This document shows positions 17,347-24,994 of a DNA stretch of 64,000 nucleotides, piece after piece. Source of the stretch: Dehalococcoidia bacterium. Its GTDB lineage: Bacteria; Chloroflexota; Dehalococcoidia; Dehalococcoidales; Fen-1064. Position 1 is the stretch's first letter. Each line of letters starts with the position of its first letter. Both the position numbers and the translations under genes were made by a program. The stretch lies in NCBI GenBank assembly GCA_011171075.1, contig DUFD01000002.1, positions 1 to 64,000 of the forward strand, given 5' to 3'. The notes below the pieces were generated by a model. That model searched no databases and had not been told where the DNA came from. It saw only the letters and a list, made by a program, of their open reading frames with translations.

Positions 17347-17377
17347 CATCAGGGAGACAAGTCAGTTCTCCCTGATG
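17347..17377 (-). terminator. Hairpin downstream of hisF
   Basis: A perfect 11-bp stem (catcagggaga / tctccctgatg) with a 9-nt loop lies about 60 nt after the hisF stop and before the methyltransferase gene on the same strand. The U tract is weak, so it could terminate or attenuate. Confidence 0.5.
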
Positions 17378-17435
17378 GAATATCGAGCATCCTTATTTGT
17401 TGGCACAGGTTTTCAGTATAAATAGGCTGTTTCAG

Positions 17436-18209
17436 CTACAACCTCACCGGTATGCCGGCTTCCTGAAGGTATTTTTTCGCCTGCGGAATGGATATCTCAC
17501 CAAAGTGGAAGATTGAAGCCGCCAGTACTGCTGAGGCCTTGCCTATCTTTACCGCATCCACAAGGTGTTGCAGCTTGCCGGCCCCCCCGGAAGCAATCAC
17601 CGGTACGGCGACAGCCTCAGCAACCGTCTTCGTCATTTCCAGGTCGTAGCCGTCTTTGGTGCCGTCCGCATCCTTACTGGTGAGTAGTATGCTCCCCGCT
17701 CCAAGGTTTTCCACCTGCCGAGACCATCCTACCACGTCCATTCCGGTAGGTTCGTCCCCGCTCCTGACCACCACCTCTAAGCGGGGAAGGTCACTTTCAA
17801 GAGAATTTTTCCTGCCATCGATTGCAACGACCAGTCGTTCGCTGCCGAACTTCTTGGCTGCCTCCGAGACAAGTTCTGGCTGTCTGACTGCTGACGTATT
17901 AATGGAGACCTTATCGACCCCGATATCGATTAAAGCCTGCATGTCTTCAATGCTACTGATGCCACCGCCAACGGCAAAGGGCACCGTGACCACATCACGG
18001 ACCTTTTTTACCCAGTCGAGCCTTGTCTTGCGGGCCTGTACCGTAGCAAAAATGTCCAGAAACACCAGCTCATCGGCGCCTTCCTTACAGTACGCTTGCG
18101 CCGCTTCAACCGGGTCGCGGGCATCCCGCAGATTTACAAAGTTCACCCCCTTGACTACTCTGCCGTCCTTGATATCAAGGCAGGGTATTATTTTCACCTC
18201 ATCCATCAT
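17436..18209 (-). CDS. hisF: Imidazole glycerol phosphate synthase subunit HisF
   Basis: 257 residues, the usual length for the cyclase subunit that, with HisH, converts PRFAR to imidazole glycerol phosphate and AICAR in histidine synthesis. The family opening IIPCLDIKDGRVVKG carries the catalytic Asp (LD), and the second catalytic Asp lies in VVAIDGR. The phosphate-binding loops AVGGGI and ASGGAG are intact. Two adjacent ATGs exist; AGGAG fits either. It is alone here, without other his genes, so the pathway is scattered. Confidence 0.93.
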   Translation of the reverse strand: MMDEVKIIPCLDIKDGRVVKGVNFVNLRDARDPVEAAQAYCKEGADELVFLDIFATVQARKTRLDWVKKVRDVVTVPFAVGGGISSIEDMQALIDIGVDKVSINTSAVRQPELVSEAAKKFGSERLVVAIDGRKNSLESDLPRLEVVVRSGDEPTGMDVVGWSRQVENLGAGSILLTSKDADGTKDGYDLEMTKTVAEAVAVPVIASGGAGKLQHLVDAVKIGKASAVLAASIFHFGEISIPQAKKYLQEAGIPVRL

Positions 18210-18332
18210 TTTCTCCTGGTTCTTTTAAAAATTTGTGTAACTGCCGGGCTCATCTGGCAGTCGCTCTCGTATATTACCTTCTTAATCAACAAACATATAA
18301 TATGCAATCCAGGGACAACTTAGCAAGTCAGA

Positions 18333-18361
18333 TTGACTGTGCAAATGCAGTGTTATATGCT
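18333..18361 (+). promoter_or_regulatory. Candidate sigma-70 promoter for the alpha/beta hydrolase
   Basis: TTGACT (18333-18338), a 17-nt spacer and TATGCT (18356-18361), upstream of the hydrolase ATG at 18393. It overlaps the region the ORF track calls the start of the gene, which supports the later start. Confidence 0.45.
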
Positions 18362-18392
18362 TAGCGGAGTAGGAACTAGCGAGGGGGGACTC

Positions 18393-19202
18393 ATGAGAAT
18401 TAAAGCGAACGGGATTTCGATGAACTACGAGGTAACCGGAAGCGGCAAGTGGCTGACACTGGTACATGGGGCTGGTGATAACCTGGGGGCGTGGTGGAAT
18501 CAGGTGCCTGCCTTTTCTCGCAGCTACCGGGTGCTCACTTATGATGTCCGTGGTTACGGCCAGACAGAAACACCGCCCGGAGATTACTCAACGGATATTC
18601 TGGTTGACGATTTGTACGAACTGTTGAAAGCTCTGGATATAAGTGAGACCTATCTTATGGGTTATTCAATGGGGGGAAGAGTAGCTGTCGGGCTTGCTTT
18701 AGGACACCCTGAGATGGTGAAGGCGCTTATAATTGCCAACAGCGGTTTTGCACCTATGGAGCGGAGCGAGGAGCAGATGCAGGAGATGGCGAAGATGCGC
18801 GAACAGCGCATGAAGGTCGTAGAGGAGCAGGGTCTGGAACCTATCATGGATGAAAGCACAGTCATGGTGTTCTCTGCCGGCTGGCCGGAAAAGAACCCTG
18901 ATGTCTTTGCGCAATATAAGAAAATACGGCTCAAGAATGACCCTAAGTCTTACCTGGTAGCCATGAGGGCTATGGTCTGGGGAGCACAACCGCCAGATGT
19001 GAGCAGGCTCAGCTGCCCGACGCTCATAATTGGCGGTGAGAGCGACGGCCTCATGGGTGCCGAGAGTGCTAAGGCCACTCAGGCGTTAATCCCCGGTTCA
19101 CAGCTAAAGGTCATGTCGACAGGGCATGCGTCGGCCATCGAGCAACCGGAAGAGTTTAACGCGGCGGTATTGGGATTTCTGGCAAGCCTGCAAGGTTCGT
19201 AG
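18393..19202 (+). CDS. Alpha/beta hydrolase
   Basis: The track starts at 18333, but the ATG at 18393 has GAGGGGGG at ideal spacing and begins where the family begins (MRIKANGISMNYEVTG), giving 269 residues. The oxyanion HGAGDN, nucleophile elbow GYSMGG (Ser about 92) and the terminal His in GHASAIEQP (about 245) form the triad, with an Asp after the sixth strand (GGESDGL). Similar to BioH/3-oxoadipate enol-lactonase type hydrolases; the substrate is not predictable. Monocistronic by context, 87 bp before the Pycsar-type effector gene. Confidence 0.82.
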   Translation: MRIKANGISMNYEVTGSGKWLTLVHGAGDNLGAWWNQVPAFSRSYRVLTYDVRGYGQTETPPGDYSTDILVDDLYELLKALDISETYLMGYSMGGRVAVGLALGHPEMVKALIIANSGFAPMERSEEQMQEMAKMREQRMKVVEEQGLEPIMDESTVMVFSAGWPEKNPDVFAQYKKIRLKNDPKSYLVAMRAMVWGAQPPDVSRLSCPTLIIGGESDGLMGAESAKATQALIPGSQLKVMSTGHASAIEQPEEFNAAVLGFLASLQGS

Positions 19203-19289
19203 CAGAAGCGTTTGTTATTTAACCCGCCTGAGAAATCATGCGCAGGTATTAAATCTAGTTGTGTGTGATGCATAGAAACGGAGGTAAGC

Positions 19290-19850
19290 ATGGCTGGTGA
19301 CAAACTCTCTGTGGTTCTAAGGATTCTGGACAACGAGAACCACCTGCTTGAGCGCGCCGACCAGAAGGCGATAGCGCTGCTCTCTACTCTGGGGGTATTT
19401 ATGGTCTTCTTTGTCGTGTATTTCCGCGTTATTCCGATAAACGCAGTCACCATTACGTTAAGCTCAATCTATTTCTTTTTCGCTCTGCTATCCATAGTCA
19501 GCCTGATCATGACGGTACGTCCCAGGATTCGACCAATTGATGAAGACACAGGGGAGAAGGACAGTGTACCTGCCAGCGAGCCGGCTTTTTTTGCAGGAAT
19601 CCGCAGGTTCCGGAACCTTACTGCCTATAAAGAAGCCCTGGATATTATGGCTAAGGATGAAGAGACTACCATTAACGTGTATATACGTCAGATATACAGC
19701 CTAGCCCAGATAAATGCGGCCAAGTACAAATATATTCAGCGTGCTGTTCTGCTGGTCATTATTTCCCTGACTGTGGAACTCATAATAATCGCATATTTAT
19801 TTGCCTATCACTTGGGGGAAGGGCTGGTCCCACCGATTACGGGGATGTAG
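19290..19850 (+). CDS. PycTM-like (Pycsar effector domain) membrane protein, orphan
   Basis: A 186-residue protein with the layout of the Pycsar effector transmembrane family (formerly DUF5706). An N-terminal helix with ERADQKAIALL is followed by two membrane helices (about 31-50 and 55-73) and RPR. A cytosolic helical part comes next (FFAGIRRF; then EETTINVYIRQIYSLAQINAAKYKYIQRA), with a last membrane helix (VLLVIISLTVELIIIAYLF). In Pycsar systems such effectors disrupt the membrane on sensing cCMP or cUMP made by a paired cyclase. No cyclase gene is adjacent, so either the partner is elsewhere or this member has another role. The family match is from motif memory. Start ATG has GGAGG upstream. 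Confidence 0.6.
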   Translation: MAGDKLSVVLRILDNENHLLERADQKAIALLSTLGVFMVFFVVYFRVIPINAVTITLSSIYFFFALLSIVSLIMTVRPRIRPIDEDTGEKDSVPASEPAFFAGIRRFRNLTAYKEALDIMAKDEETTINVYIRQIYSLAQINAAKYKYIQRAVLLVIISLTVELIIIAYLFAYHLGEGLVPPITGM

Positions 19851-19891
19851 ATATCCATGAGACTATCCAGTGTAAGGGCTCGGGTATCTGC

Positions 19892-20929
19892 TCAGATAAT
19901 CAGCATGGCATCGCCGAAGCTGTAAAAACGGTATTTCCGGGCGGCGGCCTCATTGTAGGCGCGCAGGATGAAGTCCTTGCCAGCAAAAGCCGATACCATC
20001 ATCAGTAGCGTTGACCGGGGTAGATGGAAGTTGGTGATGAGCGTATCAGTCACCCGAAAACGGTATCCCGGCAGGATGAAGAGGTCTGCCCAGCCAGAAA
20101 ATGGTCGCACTCCGGCAGGGCTACTACTCTGAGCAGCCGCCTCTACCAATCGCACCGAGGTAGTACCGACACACACCACCCTTCGCCCTTCTGCTTTGGC
20201 CTGGTTCAGCTCCCTGGCTACATCCGTACTGACCACTCCATATTCCTGGTGTATCCGGTGCTCACTGGGGTTACTGGCCTCCACCGGCCGAAAGGTGTCC
20301 AGCCCCACGTGCAGGGTAACGAACTGGCAGCTTACGCCCCTGGCTTTTATTTTATCAAGTAATTCGGGGGTGAAATGCAGTCCGGCGGTCGGTGCGGCGA
20401 CACTCCCCTCTTCACGGGAATATACTGTCTGATACCTTTCGGGGTCTTTCAGTGGTACGTGCACATAGGGCGGCGGGGCAATTTCTCCCAGTCTAGAGAG
20501 CGGAGCTTCCCCAGCAAAGCGAATGTGCCTGATGCCTCTCTCACCAATGCCGACTACTTCGGCCGCAAGGCAGCTATCTTCGTGGTCGGAAGTACCCACC
20601 ACCTCTATCCGGTCGTTTACTCTGACCCGTTTTGCCGGTCTGACCAGTGCCTCCCAGACGTTGGGTTCCAGCCGACGCAGCAGCAAAACTTCCAGTTTGC
20701 CCCCGGTGTTAGCTCTCCGGGCATGGAGACGGGCAGGCATGACACGACTGTCGTTTAATACAAGGACATCGCCTTCGCGTAGAAAATCTACTACTTCATA
20801 GAATTGATGATGTTCGATAGTACCGTCACTTCGATTAAGGACCATAAGCCTGGACTGGTCTCTTTCGGGAAGTGGCGTCTGTGCAATAAGCTCCGGTGGT
20901 AACGAGTAGTCGAATTCAGAGGTCTGCAC
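19892..20929 (-). CDS. queA: S-adenosylmethionine:tRNA ribosyltransferase-isomerase QueA
   Basis: 345 residues, full length. QueA transfers and isomerises the ribosyl moiety of SAM onto preQ1 at tRNA position 34 to give epoxyqueuosine. Family motifs are clear: FDYSLPPELIAQTPLPERDQ at the N-terminus, NDSRVMPARL, APTAGLHFT, and NFHLPRSTLLMMVSAFAG near the end. It is divergent from cinA. With QueH at 14.2 kb it covers the last two steps of queuosine synthesis. Confidence 0.95.
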   Translation of the reverse strand: MQTSEFDYSLPPELIAQTPLPERDQSRLMVLNRSDGTIEHHQFYEVVDFLREGDVLVLNDSRVMPARLHARRANTGGKLEVLLLRRLEPNVWEALVRPAKRVRVNDRIEVVGTSDHEDSCLAAEVVGIGERGIRHIRFAGEAPLSRLGEIAPPPYVHVPLKDPERYQTVYSREEGSVAAPTAGLHFTPELLDKIKARGVSCQFVTLHVGLDTFRPVEASNPSEHRIHQEYGVVSTDVARELNQAKAEGRRVVCVGTTSVRLVEAAAQSSSPAGVRPFSGWADLFILPGYRFRVTDTLITNFHLPRSTLLMMVSAFAGKDFILRAYNEAAARKYRFYSFGDAMLII

Positions 20930-20978
20930 TGGTTTCTCCTCGCGTGGTCCCTCGGATTATTATATGTGTTTCTCTTAT

Positions 20979-20987
20979 ATTATAACA
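20979..20987 (-). promoter_or_regulatory. Extended -10 promoter element for queA
   Basis: The - strand reads TGTTATAAT, an extended -10 (TGnTATAAT), about 50 nt upstream of the queA start. No good -35 is present at the usual distance, as expected for extended -10 promoters. Confidence 0.45.
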
Positions 20988-21015
20988 AAGGAATATAAGC
21001 CTCCACGGGTGGCAG

Positions 21016-21029
21016 GTTTCTCGAGAAAC
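21016..21029. promoter_or_regulatory. 14-bp perfect palindrome between queA and cinA
   Basis: gtttctcgagaaac is a perfect palindrome in the divergent intergenic region, just upstream of the queA promoter element and about 70 bp before the cinA start. It is a candidate operator; the regulator is unknown. Confidence 0.4.
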
Positions 21030-21097
21030 AGTTAAAATAGTTGCTGATTCTGTGATTCGTTGCCGCTGAAAAATACGAATATGAGGACGGTTGCTGA

Positions 21098-22345
21098 ATG
21101 ACTAGCCGATATTTAGCCGAACTTATCTCTGTAGGTACCGAACTCCTGAGGGGTGAAGTAACCGACACAAATGCCGTATATCTCGCCTCGGAGCTGCCCC
21201 TGCTCGGGATTGAACTCCAGGCAATGTCCACGGCCGCTGATGACAGGGAGCAGCTTTGCCAGTTGCTCCGGCAGGCCATGGAAAGGTCAGACCTGGTGAT
21301 TGCCGGGGGCGGTCTTGGACCGACCGAAGACGACCTGACGCGGGACTGTATTGCCAGTGTCCTCAACGAAGAGATGACAGTCGACCCGGACTTGGAACAG
21401 CAACTGCGGGCTATGTTTTCCCGTACGGGGCGTGAAATGCCTGCCCACAATATCAAGCAGGCCTTTATCATTCCCTCGGCCATATCTCTGCCTAATCCGC
21501 GAGGTACAGCCCCAGGATGGTGGGTGGAGAAAGATAACAAGACCATCGTAGCCTTACCGGGTCCGCCGCGCGAACTAAAGCCGATGTGGAAAAATGAGGT
21601 AATACCGCGTCTGAGGTTGAGGTTTCCCGGTGAGGAAATCCTCTCCCGCACCATCAAGACCTTCGTCATCGCCGAAGCCAGGGTCTCCGAACTCGTGCAG
21701 CCCTTTTTCCAGTCGGATAATCCCACCCTCGGTATCTACTCTCATCCGGATGGGATTCATATCCGCATGGTTGCCCGAGGGGACAATGCCAGGCAGCTGC
21801 TCGACACCACTGAGGCACAACTGGAGGAGATTCTGGCGCCACATGTCTGGGGTAAGGACAACGACACCCTGGAGGGAATCATCTGCGGGTGGTTAAGTCG
21901 GAGAGGACTTACGCTGGCTACCATGGAGGACGGCACCGGCGGTCTGCTGGCCAATATTATCGCCGATACTCGTGAAAGCTCTAACTGTTATCGTGGGGGG
22001 CTGGTTGTCTGCTCGAACGAGACTAAGGCCGCCTGGGGGGTACCACCCGAGGTCATAGAGCAGCACGGCACAATCAGTGCTGAGGTAGCCGCGGCAATGG
22101 CAGTGGCCGTCCGTGAACGGTTTTCAGCCGATTTTGGGTTGGGCACTACCCCTGTTGCCAGTACGGACAATCCCGAAGGTAAACAACCCGGTCTGGCCTT
22201 TATCGGTGTTGCCGATGCAAATGGAACACAGACATGGCAGCAGAACTACCCGCCTACCTGGGAGGGTGTCAGAAACCGTGCGGCGATTTCGGCCCTCTTT
22301 CGCCTCAGGGAAAGGATGATTGAACTCAAGCTCAACACTTCGTGA
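21098..22345 (+). CDS. cinA: CinA-family protein with degenerate amidase domain
   Basis: 415 residues with the two-domain CinA layout. The N-terminal MoaB/MoeA-like (COG1058) domain, about 1-170, has ISVGTELLRGEVTDTNA, GGLGPTEDDLT and ALPGPPRELKPMW, typical of ADP-ribose pyrophosphatase-type CinA. The C-terminal PncC domain normally deamidates nicotinamide mononucleotide with a catalytic Ser in AESCTGG. Here that motif reads MEDGTGG, and the usual TGIAGPxGG is TPVASTDN, so the amidase is probably inactive. Start ATG has GAGGACGG upstream. Confidence 0.88.
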   Translation: MTSRYLAELISVGTELLRGEVTDTNAVYLASELPLLGIELQAMSTAADDREQLCQLLRQAMERSDLVIAGGGLGPTEDDLTRDCIASVLNEEMTVDPDLEQQLRAMFSRTGREMPAHNIKQAFIIPSAISLPNPRGTAPGWWVEKDNKTIVALPGPPRELKPMWKNEVIPRLRLRFPGEEILSRTIKTFVIAEARVSELVQPFFQSDNPTLGIYSHPDGIHIRMVARGDNARQLLDTTEAQLEEILAPHVWGKDNDTLEGIICGWLSRRGLTLATMEDGTGGLLANIIADTRESSNCYRGGLVVCSNETKAAWGVPPEVIEQHGTISAEVAAAMAVAVRERFSADFGLGTTPVASTDNPEGKQPGLAFIGVADANGTQTWQQNYPPTWEGVRNRAAISALFRLRERMIELKLNTS

Positions 22346-22456
22346 TATGATACCGGGATTTCTAAACCGTAGTTAGCGGAATAGAAGTGAGAACATCCGA
22401 CCTGAATACAGAAGTATTAGATAAGGCAGGCCGGCAGCTAATACCCCTGAGAAGGA

Positions 22457-22942
22457 CTATTGGAAGAACTCACGTATTGAGTCGAACCGGCTGGGAAGCA
22501 GCCCTAATATAATCGGGAATGAGTCCAGCAGAAACTGTCCGAGTGCCGATTCGGTAACCAGTCCCTCGCCAAAAAACTTCACGACGGTGGCCAGTAAGGC
22601 GCTGATTAATATAGCGCCCATGATAAAGCCGAAGACGGCACCACCAACACGGTCGACCCAGCCGAGTGTAAGTGCTTTGATGGTAGCCCTAAGGAAGAAG
22701 GCCGCTACCTGAGCGATGATGAATACCAGTGCCAGAATGATAATGAAGGCGACGATGTTGGCGACATCTTCATTGGATATAAAGGTGAGCCAGCCACCAA
22801 CAGTCTCATAAAAATTGCTCGCCAGGACAACTCCCACGATAATACCTGCCAGAGACAGGGCTGCCTTGATGAGCCCCTGCATCAGTCCGGTGAAGATTGG
22901 GACGATTAGGGCAATGATGATAATTATGTCAAGCCAGTTCAT
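22457..22942 (-). CDS. cvpA: CvpA family membrane protein
   Basis: 161 residues with four predicted membrane helices. The first (NWLDIIIIIALIVPIFTGLMQGLIKAAL) and the conserved GWVDRVGGAVFGFIMGA segment are hallmarks of the CvpA/colicin V production family. The exact biochemical role is unsettled; it has been linked to purine metabolism and envelope stability in other bacteria. It is convergent with cinA and divergent from the RACo-like gene. Confidence 0.85.
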   Translation of the reverse strand: MNWLDIIIIIALIVPIFTGLMQGLIKAALSLAGIIVGVVLASNFYETVGGWLTFISNEDVANIVAFIIILALVFIIAQVAAFFLRATIKALTLGWVDRVGGAVFGFIMGAILISALLATVVKFFGEGLVTESALGQFLLDSFPIILGLLPSRFDSIREFFQ

Positions 22943-23068
22943 CGGCTATCCCTCCTCGGGTATCATGTACGTTAGTGAATTGTATCACAGTAGCTACTCT
23001 TGGTAAACTGGTAAAAAGTACTAGGACTGGTTCACGACCGGAGAGAAACGTCTGGATAGGAGAAATCG

Positions 23069-24994
23069 ATGGGCAAATATAGAGTAACCTTCCTGCCAGA
23101 TAAGAAAGAGATAGAGGTAGAGGACGGCACTACCCTGCTACAGACAGCCGAGCAGGCTGGAATCCAGCTTAACACCCTCTGCGGTGGTGAAGGTCTCTGC
23201 GGCGAATGCCGTCTTCAGGTAGTGGATGGAAAAGCCCGAGCTGACAAAAACGCTATTGGTTTCTTCTCCAAAGATGAGCTGAAAAAGGGATTTGTCCTGG
23301 CCTGCCAGACCAGGGTAGAGGATGATTTACAGGTAAACGTGCCGGCAAGGTCACTAGCTGGTGAGACACAAATTATAACCGAGGGGACCGCAATCGCCTA
23401 CAGCGAACCGGAGAAGGTAGTTCTGCATAAAAGGCCATATGACCCAGCTACCTTCTTCGAGCCCCTGGTGAGCAAGGTCTACCTTGAACTTCCCGAACCA
23501 ACGCTTGCTGATAACACCGCCGATATCGAACGTGTCACCCGGGAGTTGAGAAAAAAGGTAGGCAGGGATTCATATGAGATATCACTGGTCTGTCTCCAGA
23601 ACCTGGCTGAAAAACTGCGTCGTCATGATTGGAAGGTTACTGCTACTGTGGCCTGGGACAACAATGTCGGCAGGATATTGAGTATTGACGGTGGCGATAC
23701 CACCGACCGGCACTATGGTTTGGCCATTGATGTCGGCACCACCACGGTGGTTATGCAGCTAATCGACCTCGCAACGGGCAAGGTAATTGGCGTGGAGGGT
23801 AGTCATAACCTTCAGGCACGATACGGTGAAGATATCATTTCGAGAATGGTCTTCGCCTGTGGTCGCGGTTCTCTCGACCAGGTACATAAGGCGATAATCA
23901 CCAATATAAACAATTTGCTCGACACCCTGTCCCGCAATAAGAAAGTGGATAAAAACGATATTACAGCCATTGTCGCTGCCGGCAATACCACGATGAGCCA
24001 TTTTCTGTTGAATCTTATGCCCTGTAATATCAGACTGGAGCCTTACGTACCGACCGCCACCGTATATCCGCAAGTGGTCGCCCAGGAAATCGGGATAGAT
24101 ATCAATCCTCAGGGTGTGCTTGAAGTAATGCCCGGTGTTGCCAGCTATGTCGGCGGCGATATTGTAGCCGGTATCCTTGCCTGCGGGATGGCTGATAAGC
24201 CGGAGACGAAGTGCCTTATCGATGTCGGCACCAACGGCGAAATCGTGATTGGTAACAATGAATGGCTCGTCTGCTGCTCTGCCTCGGCCGGTCCTGCCTT
24301 CGAGGGGGGTGGCTCGCGCTGTGGTATGCGGGCCGCCCGGGGAGCTATCCAGAAGGTTGGGATTAACGATAATGAGTTGACCTATGAGACTATCGGTAAA
24401 GCCAAACCGAGGGGCATCTGTGGTTCCGGCCTGATAGACACTATATATGAACTGGTCAGGAATGGCATTATCGGGCCGGAAGGCAAATTCAATACCTCCC
24501 GGAAAGATAAACGCCTGATTGAGGAAGACGACCCGCGTTACATACTGGCCCTCCCTGAGGAAACGGAGTCGGGAGAAGCAGTATCCATTTCAGAATCGGA
24601 AATTGCCAACATCCTCAAGTCAAAGGGGGCGGTCTTCGCTGCCATTAAGTCATTGGCTGACTATGTTGGATTGAAATCTGAACAACTGGATACCATCTAT
24701 GTTGCCGGGGGCTTCGGTAGTTCCCTGGACATCAACAAGGCGGTTGCTATCGGACTTCTGCCTGATATTGATAGAAGCAGGATTCAGTTCATTGGCAACA
24801 GTTCAGTCATGGGGGCACGAATGGCCCTGCTATCGACGCCTGCTTTCGAGAAAGCAATCGCCATCGCCAGAAAGATGACCAACATCGAACTGTCTAATTA
24901 CCCGCCATTTATGGACGAATTTATTGCCGCCCTCTTCTTGCCCCACACAGACAGCAGCCTGTTTCCTTCAGTACACTATGATGGACCATCTTAA
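23069..24994 (+). CDS. RACo-like ASKHA protein with N-terminal 2Fe-2S ferredoxin domain
   Basis: 641 residues. The N-terminal ferredoxin-like domain has CGGEGLCGEC and a fourth Cys (LACQTR) to bind a [2Fe-2S] cluster. A linker and an actin-like ATPase (ASKHA, COG3894) region follow, with AIDVGTTTVVMQL, GNTTMSHFL, DVGTNGEIVI and VAGGFGSSLD as phosphate and adenosine motifs. Characterised members reductively reactivate Co(II) corrinoid proteins in acetyl-CoA-pathway or methyltransferase systems. No corrinoid protein or methyltransferase lies nearby, so the client is unknown. Its TAA stop overlaps the stop of the convergent amidase gene. Confidence 0.88.
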   Translation: MGKYRVTFLPDKKEIEVEDGTTLLQTAEQAGIQLNTLCGGEGLCGECRLQVVDGKARADKNAIGFFSKDELKKGFVLACQTRVEDDLQVNVPARSLAGETQIITEGTAIAYSEPEKVVLHKRPYDPATFFEPLVSKVYLELPEPTLADNTADIERVTRELRKKVGRDSYEISLVCLQNLAEKLRRHDWKVTATVAWDNNVGRILSIDGGDTTDRHYGLAIDVGTTTVVMQLIDLATGKVIGVEGSHNLQARYGEDIISRMVFACGRGSLDQVHKAIITNINNLLDTLSRNKKVDKNDITAIVAAGNTTMSHFLLNLMPCNIRLEPYVPTATVYPQVVAQEIGIDINPQGVLEVMPGVASYVGGDIVAGILACGMADKPETKCLIDVGTNGEIVIGNNEWLVCCSASAGPAFEGGGSRCGMRAARGAIQKVGINDNELTYETIGKAKPRGICGSGLIDTIYELVRNGIIGPEGKFNTSRKDKRLIEEDDPRYILALPEETESGEAVSISESEIANILKSKGAVFAAIKSLADYVGLKSEQLDTIYVAGGFGSSLDINKAVAIGLLPDIDRSRIQFIGNSSVMGARMALLSTPAFEKAIAIARKMTNIELSNYPPFMDEFIAALFLPHTDSSLFPSVHYDGPS

